Positions 34,521 to 46,749 are shown, numbered from the stretch's first letter. The stretch is DNA of 64,000 nucleotides from Paguma larvata (GCA_030068075.1 CM057835.1:70691395-70755394); one strand, 5' to 3'. Notes: generated by a model from the sequence alone, not told the origin. Program-made: numbers and translations.

Positions 34521-34985
34521 ATGGCCTGGACTCCTCTCCTGCTCCCCCATTCACTCTCAGGACCCCTTGGGTCCTTCCCACACTCTCAGCCCCCCAAGAC
34601 CTGAGCTGGACTTGCGCCAAACCCTGAGCTCAGTCCTGGCACAGACACAGAATTGGGAACTGGGGAATGAGCCCCTGGACCTCACACTAAGATCTCCTAT
34701 TTTATCTTTTCAGGCTCTGTGGCCTCCAGTGGGGTGACTCAGCTGCCCTCAGTGACAGTGTCCTTGGGACAGGCAGGTAAAATCACCTGCTCTGAGTTGA
34801 AGGGTATTTATGCACATTGGTACCAACAGAAGCCAGGCCAAGCCCCCATGCTTGTCGTTTATGAGGATAGTGAGCAGCCCACGGAGATTCCTGACAGATC
34901 CTCCGGCTCCAACTCGGGGAACACAGGCAGTCTGACCATCACTGGGGCTAAGGCCGACGATGAGGCTGACTATTACTGTCAGTCC
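34521..34985 (+). pseudogene. IGLV3-like segment, defective leader and RSS
   Basis: The leader begins normally (MAWTPLLLP at 34,521) but the expected CTGCACAG/GTGCC end is replaced by ctctcag/gacccc, so the splice donor is gone. The V exon from 34,714 (acceptor ttttcag) is open and has both cysteines ([18 protein letters not shown]) and Trp ([11 protein letters not shown]). Several changes are notable: a CDR1 loop two residues shorter than in the gene at 30,008, and the conserved Phe of DRFSGS replaced by Ser (DRSSGS). The RSS spacer is also wrong in length. The upstream octamer is intact. I call it a pseudogene because the leader cannot be spliced correctly, but the V exon itself is uninterrupted. 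Confidence 0.82.
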
Positions 34986-35026
34986 AATGACTACAATAGT
35001 GATGCTCACAGTAACACAGGCACAGA
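34986..35026 (+). other. Abnormal RSS, 25-bp spacer
   Basis: Heptamer cacagta (last base changed), 25 bp to nonamer acacaaacc at about 35,018-35,026. Two extra bases relative to the 23-bp rule should weaken RAG pairing. Confidence 0.65.
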
Positions 35027-35329
35027 TGGGGTAGTGAGACACAAACCACTTCCCCGTCTAGGTCATAGTCTCCTCCAGCCCCAGGATGACTGTGCACAGA
35101 GCAATCAGTAGGTCTGACCCAGGTCTCCAGATCCGAGGTCTGGAGTCTGTCCCTTTCCTCACCACCCACCAGGCAGATACTGCACAGTGTTGATCACCAG
35201 AGGATTCATACACAGTTATTAGAACTAGATTTCCTCTGTTGCTCTGGGTGAAAGAATGCCCAGTGTGAAGGAGAAAATATGAAAGGTATTTTTCAAAGAC
35301 CAATTCTTTTAAAACTTCCACAATGAAAA

Positions 35330-35760
35330 GCTCTGAAATTCTATGAAATTTAAAAATACGCTGGATAGATTAACAGCAGATAGGATGCTGCAACACATCG
35401 TGATGAAATTGCTAGAAATGAGTGATGCAGACTCTCTCACAGCCAGAGAGGAGACATGTTCCCTGCAGAGGAACCAGCTTCATGGTGGGAGCACATTTCT
35501 CATTACAGCCGTGCAATCAAGACAACAGGGGAGCAATGTCTTCACAATGCTAATTAGAAAATACTTGTCAACTTTGTCTTTACCCAGAGGAAATCTCACT
35601 GAAAAAGGGAGACCATCTAAATCTTTTCAGACTGCAGACCTCACAGAACTGATCATCCACAGACCCTCAGCACAAGCAACAGTAAAGGACGCCCCTAAGA
35701 CAGAAGGAAAGGGTGACAGAAAGAAAGGGGGATATACATAAAGATAGAGAAAGCACCAGA
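35330..35760 (+). mobile_element. Ancient L1 ORF1-region relic, sense
   Basis: Contains ...gacctcacagaactgatcatccacagacc... and related strings matching 32,600-32,660. Degraded; the 132-codon frame here is a by-product with no domain. Confidence 0.45.
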
Positions 35761-36159
35761 TATCATAACTCCATGGGTAAATATAAAAATAATTTTAGTA
35801 GTTAATGTTTATAAAATATAGTCAAGTGTTTAAAGAAAAACTATAGCAGTGTGTATGCTATATAAAGGACTTATACCATGTTATAATGTCCTTACCCTGT
35901 ATGTGATTGAGTTTATTTCACTACGACGTACTTTGAACAGTTAGGAGCTGAGAACTGTGAACCCAAAATAAACCATGAAACAATACCATGTTACAACAAA
36001 GAGTTATAGCTAATAAGGTGCATTACTTAGCACTGTCCAGAGAATACAGATCCAATAGAATATGTGTGTCATGTATGTGTCTATGCATCTTTATCTGTGA
36101 TGCAGAGACATAGACATTGGGGTAGAGCGACAATGACATTGAGAAATGGCTCACATAGC

Positions 36160-37230
36160 CATGGGCAGCAGGTCTGGGAGCTGCAGGACAGGACAGAAGC
36201 CTGTGGATTGAAGTTAGTACGATGTTGCAGACTTTAATCCAAATTTAGTCTGAATGATTGAAATACTAAGAGGGAACAGAGAAGAAAATTAAGGGATTCA
36301 ATCAAATTGCTAGAGATGAGAACTCCAAAGTCTTAGATTACAAACACAAGGGTTGAGAATAGCAGCAGACATGAGGAGCAAACATGTAAGGGAACCTGAG
36401 TACAAGGCACAAACTCTGAGTGAAAGGCACAAAACTATTTTATAGTGAGCAGAGCATCACTGAATGTAGGAAACTTCAGCAACGGATACACATGTGATTG
36501 TGTCCCCAAGGAGTGAAGGAGGGGAGGTGGAAAAGAATATTGATGAGTTACTGGCTACAAATGTTCTAAATTTCATGAAAATTCAAAACCTACAGATTCC
36601 AAATTCTTGAGAAATCCCAAACACTAGAGATATGGGAGGAAAACACTACACACAACATCCATAAATATCTAATTTTTTAAGGCAGAGAAAAAGCATTTCA
36701 AAAGCAAGTAGAGTGTAAAGTCACCTGGTTCAGGGGAAGAGAGATAAGGATTTTGACAGATTCCTCACCAGCAGAAATGCACGTGAGAGAGCAGTGGACA
36801 AACATCTTTAAAGGGCTGAAAAAACAAACAAACAAAACCTTTAATTCTTTAACCAGGAAAAATATCCTTCTATGATAAAAGACATCATAATTCCTTTTTC
36901 AGATATACCAAACTGAGGACAAACTGACAGAATAGATCATCAGCAGACCCTGAATACAAGAAATAATAATGAACTTCATTCAGGCAAGAGGAAGTGATTC
37001 CACAGAGATTCTGAATCTACAGAATGAACCTAAGAGTCATAAAAGATAACACAAAGATAAATATGAAGAATATGTTTATTTTTTACCTCTCTTTGAAAAA
37101 GAAATCACCATCAAGAGTTAATCTAATAACTGCCTATGTTGGTTCATACACCATAGCCTACAGTAATGTGATGACACTCATATGTGGAGAGTGAGCTGGA
37201 AGTTTGAGGTTCTGATCATCTCTGTCAAGT
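36160..37230. repeat. Tandem duplication, copy 1
   Basis: This block recurs at 38,460-40,690 (for example tgttgcagactttaa; caccatagc[c/t][t/a]acagt; gatgtgatgacactcat). Copy 1 has none of the three retroelements that lengthen copy 2, so it shows the empty sites. It includes an old L1 ORF1-type relic at 36,540-37,010. Confidence 0.75.
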
Positions 37231-37986
37231 GGTTTAATATCGCCTGAATGCAGACAGTGAGGGAGGCGTCACAGAGAAGAAGCCAAAAAAAAAAAATGAA
37301 ATGGATTATTAAAAAATATTCCATCATTCGAGAACAAGAGATAAATGAAAAAAAGAAAACAGAGAAAACATGGTGCATATAGAAAACAAACAGCAAGATG
37401 CTATATAACAAACCGTGTTACTACCCACATTCAGAAAATGGTCCAAACACCACAACTGAAAGATGATTTTGTCAAATTGACTTTAACAGCAGCACACAAG
37501 ATAATAAATCTACAGTAAATAAAATAACAAAAGTGCAAGATCAGGGCAATATTCCCACTTGATTCTTTTCCAAGTCAGGATATACAAAATTCACAGGGCA
37601 CACAGTATCAAGGAGGGTGAATTGAACTCTTACAAATGGTTATGATGAAATATTTCATGTAACGTGTGTTTTAAATAATACAGAAATAGAAACAAATGAT
37701 CACAGTGCACATTTCATGAGAACAGCTACAGAAATGCCCTCACGTCTCCCTCCCCACTGCCCCAGTTTTATGATACTCAAACAGAGTGACATGAGCCCTA
37801 GGAGATCCAAGAGGTGAGCACAGTTCCCTATGAACCAGATCCATGAAACCCACCAAAGAGCACTGAGATTCTCTCCACCAGCCTGAGAAGGAGTATGTTC
37901 ATGGGGACCAGTGTGGGTATGAGGGAGGCATTGAGTGGCCAGGCTCAGCAGTGTGTTCAGGAGATAGAAGTCTGGGATTCCCCACT

Positions 37987-38029
37987 ATGGCCTGGATTTT
38001 CTTGCTCTCCATCCTCACTCTCTGCCCAG
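37987..38029 (+). pseudogene. Orphan IGLV leader exon
   Basis: atggcctggattttcttgct... encodes a signal peptide MAWIFLLSILTLCP and ends at ...cccag with donor GTGCTC, the standard start of an IGLV gene (43 nt, one codon shorter than its neighbours). Intron-like sequence follows to about 38,200, but no V exon, cysteine framework or RSS follows before the duplicated spacer at 38,460. Upstream, only a weak octamer remnant (tatgttcat at 37,894-37,902) is seen. It is probably the remains of an IGLV3-type gene whose V exon was deleted when the flanking block was duplicated. Confidence 0.7.
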
Positions 38030-38965
38030 GTGCTCCTCCAGGCCCTACCCACAGGTTCAGTCCTCACAAAACCCTGAGCATGACCCTGACCTTGAGATCA
38101 GTCCAGAGGGTTCTTTCTCTGGGGTGGGTTCTCAGAGAAAGAGCCCCAAGGTCTCCTCGACCTGAAGGACTTGTGTCCCCTGCAAGATTCAAGTGCCCCA
38201 TTTTAAAGTAGCCACGAGACCTCTCTCACATCCCAGAGCTTGGAGGGCAGAGAAGATCATACAATAATATAACCCAGGACAGGTTTATGCACAGCTAAAC
38301 AGCCTCCACCAGCCAGCCCCACAGATACTCTGGGTCTAACCTGAGACACAATCCTGCTGAACGTCCCCACGTGCAGGCTGAGGAGGCTCCTTTATAGGCC
38401 AGACCAGGATGGGGATGCAGTGAGTCCAGGGACAGAAGTCCCACTGCCCAGGTAGCCTCACCAGGTCCGGAAGCTGCAGAACAGGACAGAATCCCGTGGA
38501 TTGAAGTCAGGACGATGTTGCAGACTTTAACCCAATTTTAGTCTGAATTATAGAAAAGCTAAGAGGAGACCAAGAAGAAAATTAAAGGATCCAAATCAAA
38601 CTACTAGAAATGAAACCTATAAGGTCTCAAATTACAAACACGAAGATGGAGATTAGCAGCAGACACAACATGCAGACACATGACTGAACACGAACACAGC
38701 CTGGACACTGCAAAAGAAAGACACAAAAACACTTTAAAGGGAGCAGAGCAGCACTGAGTGTAGGAAACTTCAGCAATGGATACGCGTGTGCTTGGTACCC
38801 AGGGAGTGAAGGTGGGGAGGTAGAAAAGAATACTGATGTGGTTGTGGCCACGAATGTCCTAAATATCATGAAAATTCAAAACCTACAGATTCCAAATTCT
38901 TGAGAAACCCCAAACACAACATCCATCAATATCAAATTGTTTAAAGCAGAAAAAAAGACAGTTTT

Positions 38966-38978
38966 AAAAGCAACCGGA
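38966..38978. repeat. Target-site duplication, left copy
   Basis: aaaagcaaccgga here and at 39,668-39,680 flank the inverted L1. Confidence 0.92.
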
Positions 38979-39667
38979 CTGACTTATTTCACTTAACATA
39001 ATACCCTCCAGTTCCATCCATGTTGCTACGCATGGCCAGATTTCATTTTTTCTCATTGCCACATAGTAGTCCATTGTATATATGTACCACATCTTCTTTA
39101 TCCACTCGTCAGTTGATGGGCACTTAGTTTCTTTCCATGTTTTGGCTATTGTCGAAAGTGCTGCTATGAACATTGGGGTACACGTGCTCCTATGCATCAG
39201 CATTCCTGTGTCTCTTGGGTAGATTCCTAGCAGGGCTATTGCTGGGTCATAGGGTAGCTCTATTTTCATTTTTTTGAGGAACCTCCACACCGTTTTCCAG
39301 AGTGGCTGCACCAGTTTGCATTCCCACCAACAGTGTAGGAGGGTGCCTACTTCTCCACATCCTCGCCAGCATCTATAGTTTCCTGATTTGTTTATTTTAG
39401 CCATATGTTTCCACGAATAGGTGGACTTGGTGAGACTAAGCAAAAACCAGGGGGAGGGGAAGAGGGGAAAGAAAAAAAAGACACAGAGAGGGAGGGAGAT
39501 AAAACATAAGAGACTCTCAAAGACTAAGAACAAACTGAGGGTGAGGGAGATGGGGGGGAGAGGGGGTGATGGGCATTAAAAAAGGGCACGTGTTGGGATG
39601 AACACTGGGTGTTTTATGTAAACCAATTTGAAAATAAACTATTTTAAATTAAAAAAAAAAAAAAAAG
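38979..39667. mobile_element. Twin-primed (5'-inverted) LINE-1
   Basis: The left part, 38,979-39,403, is L1 in minus orientation (ORF2 C-terminal region). The right part, about 39,404-39,650, is the L1 3' end in plus orientation with an A-tail to 39,667. A 13-bp target duplication surrounds the whole, so it is one insertion. Mapped on the intact order at 61,465-62,160, the inverted piece covers the region just 5' of the plus piece, with a loss of about 17-20 bp at the inversion joint. This is the signature of twin priming. The 189-codon minus-strand frame across the joint is an artefact of the inversion. Confidence 0.93.
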
Positions 39668-39791
39668 AAAAGCAACCGGAGAGGTAAGGCACGTGGTCAG
39701 GGGAACTGATAGGGATTCTGACAGATTCCACAGTAGCAGAACAGCACGTGAAAGGGCAGTGGATTAACATATTTAAAACACTGAAAAAAAC

Positions 39792-40005
39792 TAGGGGCAC
39801 CTGCATGGCTCAGTGGGTTAAATATGTGACTCTTGATTTTGGCCTAGGTTATGATCTCATGATTCTTGAGATCGAGCGCTGGGTCCGGCTCTATGCTAAC
39901 ACTACGGAGCCTGTTTGGGATTTGTTCCCCCTCTCTCTGCCCCTCTGTTGCTCATTCTCCCTCTCTCTCTCTCCAAAATCTCTCTCTCCCTCTCTTTCTC
40001 TCAAA

Positions 40006-40048
<43 letters not shown>

Positions 40049-40070
40049 GAATTAAAAGAAAAAAAATTAA
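39792..40070 (+). mobile_element. SINEC with (AAAT)n tail
   Basis: The head is ggggcacctgcatggctcag, followed by the B-box-like gatcgagcgctgg, a CT-rich middle and an (AAAT)n tail at 40,003-40,048. Flanks share about actgaaaaaaa[a]act, a likely target duplication. It is absent from the paralogous copy near 36,815. Confidence 0.88.
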
Positions 40071-40331
40071 ATACTGAAAAAAAAACTCATTCTTTTTCCA
40101 TGGAAAATATCCTTCAATAACCAAGGTTAAATAAAATATTTTTTCAGATGTACCAAAATGACTGAATTGATCATCAACTGATGCATAATACAAGCAATAC
40201 TAACGTAATTCCCTCAGGTAGGAGGAAGTGATTCCTGAGAGAATCTGAATCTACAAAATGATTGTAAGAGTCAGAAGGGCTAACAACAGGGATAAATATG
40301 ACCAATTATTTGGATTACTTAACTCTGTTTG

Positions 40332-40485
40332 AGGGCGTCAGCTGGTTGAGTGTCTGTCTTTATCCAGGTCTTGATTTCATGGTTGACAAGTTTGAGCTGG
40401 GCTGACAGCTCAAAGCCAGGAGCCTGCTTCTGATTCTGTATCTCTCTCTCTCTGTGTCCCTCCCAAGCACGCATTCTCCCTCCCT

Positions 40486-40516
<31 letters not shown>

Positions 40517-40534
40517 AAATATATAAAAATATTT
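40332..40534 (+). mobile_element. SINEC, diverged
   Basis: gagggcgtcagctggttgag head, CT-rich tract and A/T tail; flanks ttaactct[g/c]tttga on both sides form the target duplication. Absent from copy 1 near 37,085 (acctctctttgaaaaag). Confidence 0.85.
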
Positions 40535-40798
40535 AAAAATTTTAACTCTCTTTGAAAAACAAATCATTGTCTCAAGCAAATCTAATAACCACATATGTTG
40601 GAATTTACACCATAGCTAACAGTGATGTGATGACACTCATACAGCAGCACTGAGAAGAGCGAGCTGAAAGTGTGATCTCTGTCACATGGAAAAATACCAT
40701 ATGCAAAATGTGACAAGTCACAGATACTAGGGCAGCAAGGAGTTACAGCTCATAATCCGAAACAGAAAATAGAATAGATCGTAAAAATTGTTCCATTA

Positions 40799-41008
40799 CC
40801 GAGACACTTGGATGGCTTACTCTGTTAAACATCCAACTTCAACTCAGGTTATGATATCGTGGTTCGTGAGTTCGAGCTCCACATTGGGCTCTGTGCTGAC
40901 ACCTCAGAGACTGGAGCCTGCTTCAGATTCTGTGTCTCCCTCTCTCTCTGTCCCTCCTCTGCTCCCACTCTGTTTCTCTCTCAAAAATAAATATCATTAA
41001 AAAATAAA
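40799..41008 (+). mobile_element. SINEC
   Basis: gagacacttggatggcttac...gttcgagctccacattgggctctgtgctgac... with CT-rich middle and aaataaat tail; + orientation. No clear target duplication was seen. Confidence 0.85.
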
Positions 41009-41009
41009 G

Positions 41010-44000
41010 AACAGCCCCTCAGAGTGTTTCCAGTATGTGCACCTCAGTAGGGTTTGCAGGCTGGTGTGGTGGCCTGAGAACTGGCGCCCCAAAATATCCA
41101 CTTCTAATCTTTGGAAGTTGAGAGTGTTACCTTATATGGCAAAAGGCACTGTGCAGATGTGATTAAGGATCTGATGTAAGGACTGTGTCAGTTCATATTA
41201 CAAGCTGACATCACTGGCCATGGGGAAACCAGATTAAACATGATTTTCTGGTATGTCTGTGAGGGGTTTCCAGATGAATTCCAGGGATTAGCATTTGAAC
41301 TGGTGGTCTCAGCAAAGTGGGTTGTTCTCCCACATATGGGTGAACATCTTCTAATCCATTAAGGGCCTGAATAGAACAAAAGGCCAAGGAAGGAGGTATT
41401 TGACCTTTTTTTTTTTTAAGGAATTTGGCTTTTATTTTTTCCTGTCTCGCTACTGATCTGGGACATCTCATGTCACCTTCTTCTGTTTTCAGGCTGAAAA
41501 GACTATACTTTCAGGGATCATTTCCATAGTTTGTTACTGTTTTCAGGCTGGAATTTGCAACATCAGCATTTCTGGTTCCCTGACCTTAGGCCTCAGACTG
41601 AATCACATTAACGGCTTTCCTGGGTCACCAGCTTGCAGTTTGTGGGACTTCCCAACCTCCAGAATCACATGAGACAGCTCATCATAATCATAGAAGTATG
41701 TGGATCTATTTAACTTCTACTGGTTCTGCTTCTCCAGAGAACCCTGACTAATACACAAAGTCAAAGCACATTATCCTGTATTATCTGGCATTCAAAAGTG
41801 TAATCATGAATGCCTTCTAAGAGGAAGGCAAAGGTAGACTTGAGGACAGAACAGGAGAAAGAGTTGTGACCACAGAATAGTGACTGGCATCACGTAGCTA
41901 CCAGCTACATGGAATGCTAGTAGTCTCTAGCAGCTGGAAGAGCAAGGAATCCGATTCTGCCCTAGAACCTCTGGAAGGATTCAGCCCAACTGACTTTTAG
42001 ATTTCAGCCCCGTAAGCCTCATTTTGGAATCTGGGCTCCCAGAGCTGTAAGAAAATAATTTTCTATTATTTTAAGTCCCTACGTTTATGAGAAGTTGTTA
42101 CAGTGATGATAGGAATGTGAAATGTCTAAGTACCATACGTTTTGAGATCTTCTTCAATTATTGTGCCCTTTTAAATTTGTACTGTACAAGCTTCCTTTGT
42201 GTTTATGCCCTCCCACTGATAAAACTCAGGTGTATAGGGAATTAGACTTTGATGTTCTCCAGTAAATTCACTTCATTTTTATAGGTTGTAAGTTAGGTCT
42301 AATTCAAAGTATCATTTTATTTCTTCATTTGAAACCATTGTCCTTCTTACATTTGCATCATGACTGATTGTGTGGGCAAATTATTCTTAAATAAACTAAA
42401 TAGGATAGTGATTCCTGTATCTTGGAGTGCCTGCAAATCCACCGGTAATAGATCACTAAAGAGAAAACCTCTGTTTACTTCTTGCAGGAAGCATCCAGTA
42501 CCTTCTACTGATTTCCACGGGACCTCTCCCTTGTAGACTCCAGACAATGGGGACTGGCCCCCCATCCAGCACAACTGCCAGTCTGGTGGCAGGCCTCTGA
42601 CCCTGTTATTTACCCACAGACATTTTATTGTTATTCAACTTCCGAGGATATGCTGGTTTCAAACAATGCCTATAACAACAGATACAGGAGTTTTGAAGGC
42701 TCTTTCCGCCCCCACCCTCACCCCCCATTCCGTTCCTGAGGCTCTTCCCAAGTTGACCAAGGGGTTCACATGCTTGAAGTTTCTAAATTTGTATATGTTA
42801 TACTGGAAATGTTTTGTGTCTTTCCTGCTCCACAGGACTTCTCATTCCTAGCCTTCATAAGAGCCTTTTCACTAACAGAAGTGAAAATTACCATTTGCTG
42901 ATGGGCCAATGAACTGGATGCTATGATGAGAGGCCCAGATTCCATGAAAGTCTGACACCCCTGACGCTGGAGGCAACAGAGATTCCTCACCTTCAGTGCT
43001 CTCCTGAAACTTATCTCCCAGGATGGATTTGCCCTCTCAAAGGCACATCCCTCCCTGGAACAGCCTGCATGCAATGATAGGTGGATGCACCAGTAAATAG
43101 GCCAGACTGCCCTGCTACAATATGGGAGCACCTAAGTGCTTTCTCAGCTCTAGAGATGCCCCTGGAGTTGGCTAAGACTGCACCATAGCCCAAGTAGGGC
43201 AACCATGGATGAGTCTCTCAGATCTGCCCGTCTAAGGAAACCTGCTTCCAGGATATCAGCACAGGTATCTTCAGGATCTGCCTTAGTTTTCTATTTAAAG
43301 GTATGTGCTTCCTGAGTAGCTGCCTCGTGGTTCTGCAAAACTGAAATTTCTCTATACTTGCCCCTGCTCTGGAGTTTCCCATGGGGGCAGACTGAGATTT
43401 TCTCACTGCTACTCTGGATTTGGAGGCTCTTACTCTCTAATTTTCCTTCTGCACCCTTCTCCCTTCTCAAGGGATACATCTCCACTGCGGTCTGTAGGCT
43501 CTCCCTGCTGACTCCTGGTCTCTCTTCCCTTTATTCTTCTCAGGCATTGTCCTCCTTTTGTCTTCTGCATGTCCCTTTCTGACCTGGTGAGTGCCTCCTG
43601 GGAGGGGCTGATGTGTCACACCATGGGGTCTCATTCCCTCATTCTGCTTTTTCTCTTTCTTTGCATGGGGCAGGGGTGAAACCAACTGCATTCTTCTATG
43701 TGGTCACTTCCACCTCAGCATCAGTGTCCAGGAAGACCCAGCCCACAACAGGTGGCATCACGAGAGTGACCAACTAGCCTGGTTTGCCTGAGACTGATGG
43801 GTATTTCAAGACAGGGACCAATCAGGCCTAGAACCAGGAGAGTCCTGGGCTGCTCTAGGGGCAGGTCTGTCTGAGAAAGGAGACACAGAAATGAGATTCT
43901 GGAGTAATGAAGACTCTAACTGGGGGTTTGTGGATAGGAGAACACAGAGCAATGTAATTGTTTAAGTTTACTGAAGGGGGACAGGCTTGATTTACCTGTA

Positions 44001-46430
44001 GGATAATATTCAAAAGCAGGGGCGTGTGTCAGGCATTTGAGAAATACAAAGAAAAGTGTACTTTTGAGGAATGTGGAGACATTCCTACTGCTTTCACTCT
44101 TATAAGAGTTTTTCAAAGTGCAATTGATAATTTGAAAAAGATAAATGGCTGGGAGTAAAAATCATCAAGCTTAGGTCTAGAGTGAAATCCAAAAGTCCTC
44201 CTTATTAGTGAAAAATGCTCCTATCTGCAGAGGTCAGGGAGAGCTGACGTCCAGAACTTAGTCCTAAGAGTAGCAGACCTCCAGAGAACAGTGATCTCTC
44301 CTCCAGGCAGCTTAGCTGTACCCCAGTCAGGGCCCTGAATGTATAACTACAGGTCTTGAGTCACAAGTAGAAGCCATGTGGATCCAAGCACCCAAAAGTC
44401 TTGAATAAATAATTCACCTGATAGATCCAAGCTGAGAGAAGTGGCCCCCTCATTAGGGCTCATCCCTTCCTGTCATTGCTTGAAGACGGTGCAGAAGCTT
44501 GTCCCCTATGAATAATATTCACCACCCCCAGGACTCCTGGGATATATCCCTTCCTGCCATGCAGGCCTGTGGTCCAATAAGTAGGATCATGTTGCCACAA
44601 AACCTGGACAGGAGTGTGCAGGGCTTGCTAGGGGGACATAGGAGATGCACAACCAATCAACCTATATGGTAGAAACTGGAAGAGGATGCATGGGGCTGGA
44701 TTGTGAGGGTGCAGGATCACGGGGCAGAACTCAGATTGGATAAGGGGAGTTTATAAAAACACTCTTAACTGCCAAGGATATTGAGACAGTCTACGAGCTT
44801 GCTGCCACGATAATGACCCTTAGAGAGACTGAGAAAATGATGGCTTGAGAAGCATATGCAGGAGTGGCTCTACCAGGTAAGGTTGAACAGCTCCCCAGGG
44901 GGATGATTCTCAGGTGGGCCTGGCAGACACAACATTTACTTGAGCAATGAGGAATGTGCTGGCAGAGAAGCACCAGCATCATCGAAAAGTTTAGTGGGTG
45001 GCTCTCCTCTAAGCTAGGGCCAGGTGGTGGGGGGCAGGGAAGAAGGAGGTTCTGAGAGAGCAATAGCGATGGCAGGACCCGGAAGTGATAGAAGCCTGTT
45101 GGTGAGCCTTAAGTGTAGAAGTCAAGTGTGCAGCAAAGAGGGAGGTACCAGCAATAGCACCTGACCTTGATGTGATTGGAAATGGTCAAGAGTGCAGAAC
45201 ACCTCAGGGCAAGACAGATAGGCCACCAAAGAATGTATCGCTCACCCTATGATCAGAGCAAGTGGAAGGGTGTTGGAGACCAGAAAACATTGACCCTGGT
45301 GACATCACCTACGGAGAAGAGTCAGGTCCATAAGCCAGTGCCCTAAAACGGGGTCCTAATTGGTGGATGGGGGTGCCTTGAAACAAATGCCAGGATGTAA
45401 TAAGACCGGAACATAATTATGGCCGGTTTGACTCTGAAGGAGGGCTAGTTAGCCAGAGATGGGTAAGATTCCTCAGAGGAGGAACAACCTAACACAGGCA
45501 CAGCCGCCGTAAGAGTCACCAAGACACCTGCCTATAGGGTCACTGGACCTCTGTGTTGATTTGTCATTCATCCTAATTTCCTCCTGAAGAAGATGGGCCA
45601 TAGAAAAATAGGAGTGGCTCCAGAGCTTCCTCCCCTATTAAATCAGCATATGCTGCCATACTTTATTAATAGTAAAATAATGTTGAGAACATGGAAATAC
45701 AATCTCTAAGAAATCATTAGAGTTTAGAATGTATTTTGATCTATTTAAATGATGCCAGACACTCAGGAATGTGATTATTGCTGTGAGTCTCGAAACAGGA
45801 TTGTAATAGGAAATAGAAGTTAGAATAATGATATTTTTCATATAATCTTTCAACTGTAACCGGCAATCTAGGATTAAAACCTTTGTACTTTGAACTTGCT
45901 CTTTCGACCTATACCATTTATTAGAATGTACCCTTTTGTTATACCTTGATTACATGTGAACTGTTTTTAACCTTGCAACTGAAATTGTTTTTCAACATTT
46001 CTATTGTATTTACAATGGGAACAATCATGGGGGCTGAGATCATTTTTTTAATTATTATGAAATATATATATGTATTGCTTCTAAAACTGCATAAAAACCC
46101 AAAAAGAAAAATAAACTTTGAGCAGTCCAGATAAGAGGCTGTCTCCGTATCATTTGACTGGTTTTATCTTTGTTTCAGCCCTTACATAGGGAGCCCTGGG
46201 CCAGTCCTGATACGAGGCTGACTCCAAGAAACAGACTTCGCATCATCTCTGCCACCTAGATCAACCTCACGCAGGTGAAACCCTGGACCAGCTGGAAGCT
46301 CTGAAGTAGGAGCTGGCCTCCTCTCAGGGCAACCCCGGCAGAAGGGGAGCTAGGAGGCTGGGAGGTTGAGATCTAATCCCCAGTAACAAATTCACTAGGA
46401 AGCTAGATCTGCAATTTCCAGGATTCCAGA
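41010..46430. other. Intergenic stretch, no gene recognised
   Basis: No IGLV exon, octamer or RSS was found. At 41,080-41,250 and 41,880-42,110 the text resembles an old mammalian interspersed repeat (...gtgttaccttatatggcaaaaggcactgtgcagatgtgattaaggat... and ...ttgtttatgagaagttgttacag-like end), of a family I cannot name with certainty. The same family appears in opposite orientation at 46,435-46,735. 42,340-42,560 resembles IGLV-cassette spacer (compare 8,620-8,700), and an atttgcat string occurs there by chance with no gene after it. Reading frames of up to 121 codons here show no domain. Confidence 0.45.
45900..46187 (+). mobile_element. Possible LTR 3' part (uncertain)
   Basis: An arrangement of cataaaaaccc (TATA-like, 46,091), aataaa (46,111), and a downstream segment ending ...tttcagcccttaca is reminiscent of a retroviral R/U5 end. 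No 5' boundary or target duplication was found; it could be chance. Confidence 0.25.
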
Positions 46431-46434
46431 CTTT

Positions 46435-46735
46435 ATGTATGAGTTTCCCATGGCAGCTGTGACAAACCACAGACTGGACAGCAATAACCAAAAGAAATTT
46501 ATTCCCTCACCATTCTGGAGGCCAGAGGTCAGAAATCATCAACACTGGGCCAACATCAAGGTCAAGTGGGGGCGAAGTGGGGGCCAAACTTCTTCCAGAG
46601 GCTCTAAGTGGATCCATTCCTTACCTTTTCCTATTGCTGGTGGTGGCCACAATTCCTTAGTTTCGGGCTCCATCACCCCAATGTCTGCCATCTCCTTCAT
46701 ATGGTCATTTCCAGTGAGCATGTGCATGTGTATGT
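46435..46735 (-). repeat. Old interspersed repeat, left half (split by LTR)
   Basis: cagctgtgacaaaccacagactgg...gaaatttattccctcaccattctggaggcc...: a common mammalian repeat of uncertain family. Its other half resumes at about 48,135 (cataggaacacttgtgatg...catctcaagatcctaa), beyond the TG tract and the LTR. Confidence 0.5.
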
Positions 46736-46743
46736 GTGTGCAT

Positions 46744-46749
<6 letters not shown>

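Larger units (their letters stand above)
38460..40690. repeat. Tandem duplication, copy 2 (with three insertions)
   Basis: Paralog of 36,160-37,230, expanded by an inverted L1 (38,979-39,667) and two SINEs (39,792-40,070; 40,332-40,534). All three are missing from copy 1, so they postdate the duplication. Confidence 0.75.

Noticed and set aside
30540..38460. Possible IGLJ-IGLC cluster after the IGLV3 genes
   Set aside because: No J motif (FGxGT), 12-RSS or C-lambda domain was found; the window appears to be V region only.
41080..42110. Naming the old repeat family at 41.1-42.1 kb and 46.4-48.3 kb
   Set aside because: The sequence looks like a familiar mammalian interspersed repeat, but I could not assign the family reliably without a library search.
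42352..42360. atttgcat octamer as an IGLV promoter
   Set aside because: No leader exon, V exon or RSS follows within 1 kb; an 8-mer in AT-rich DNA is expected by chance.
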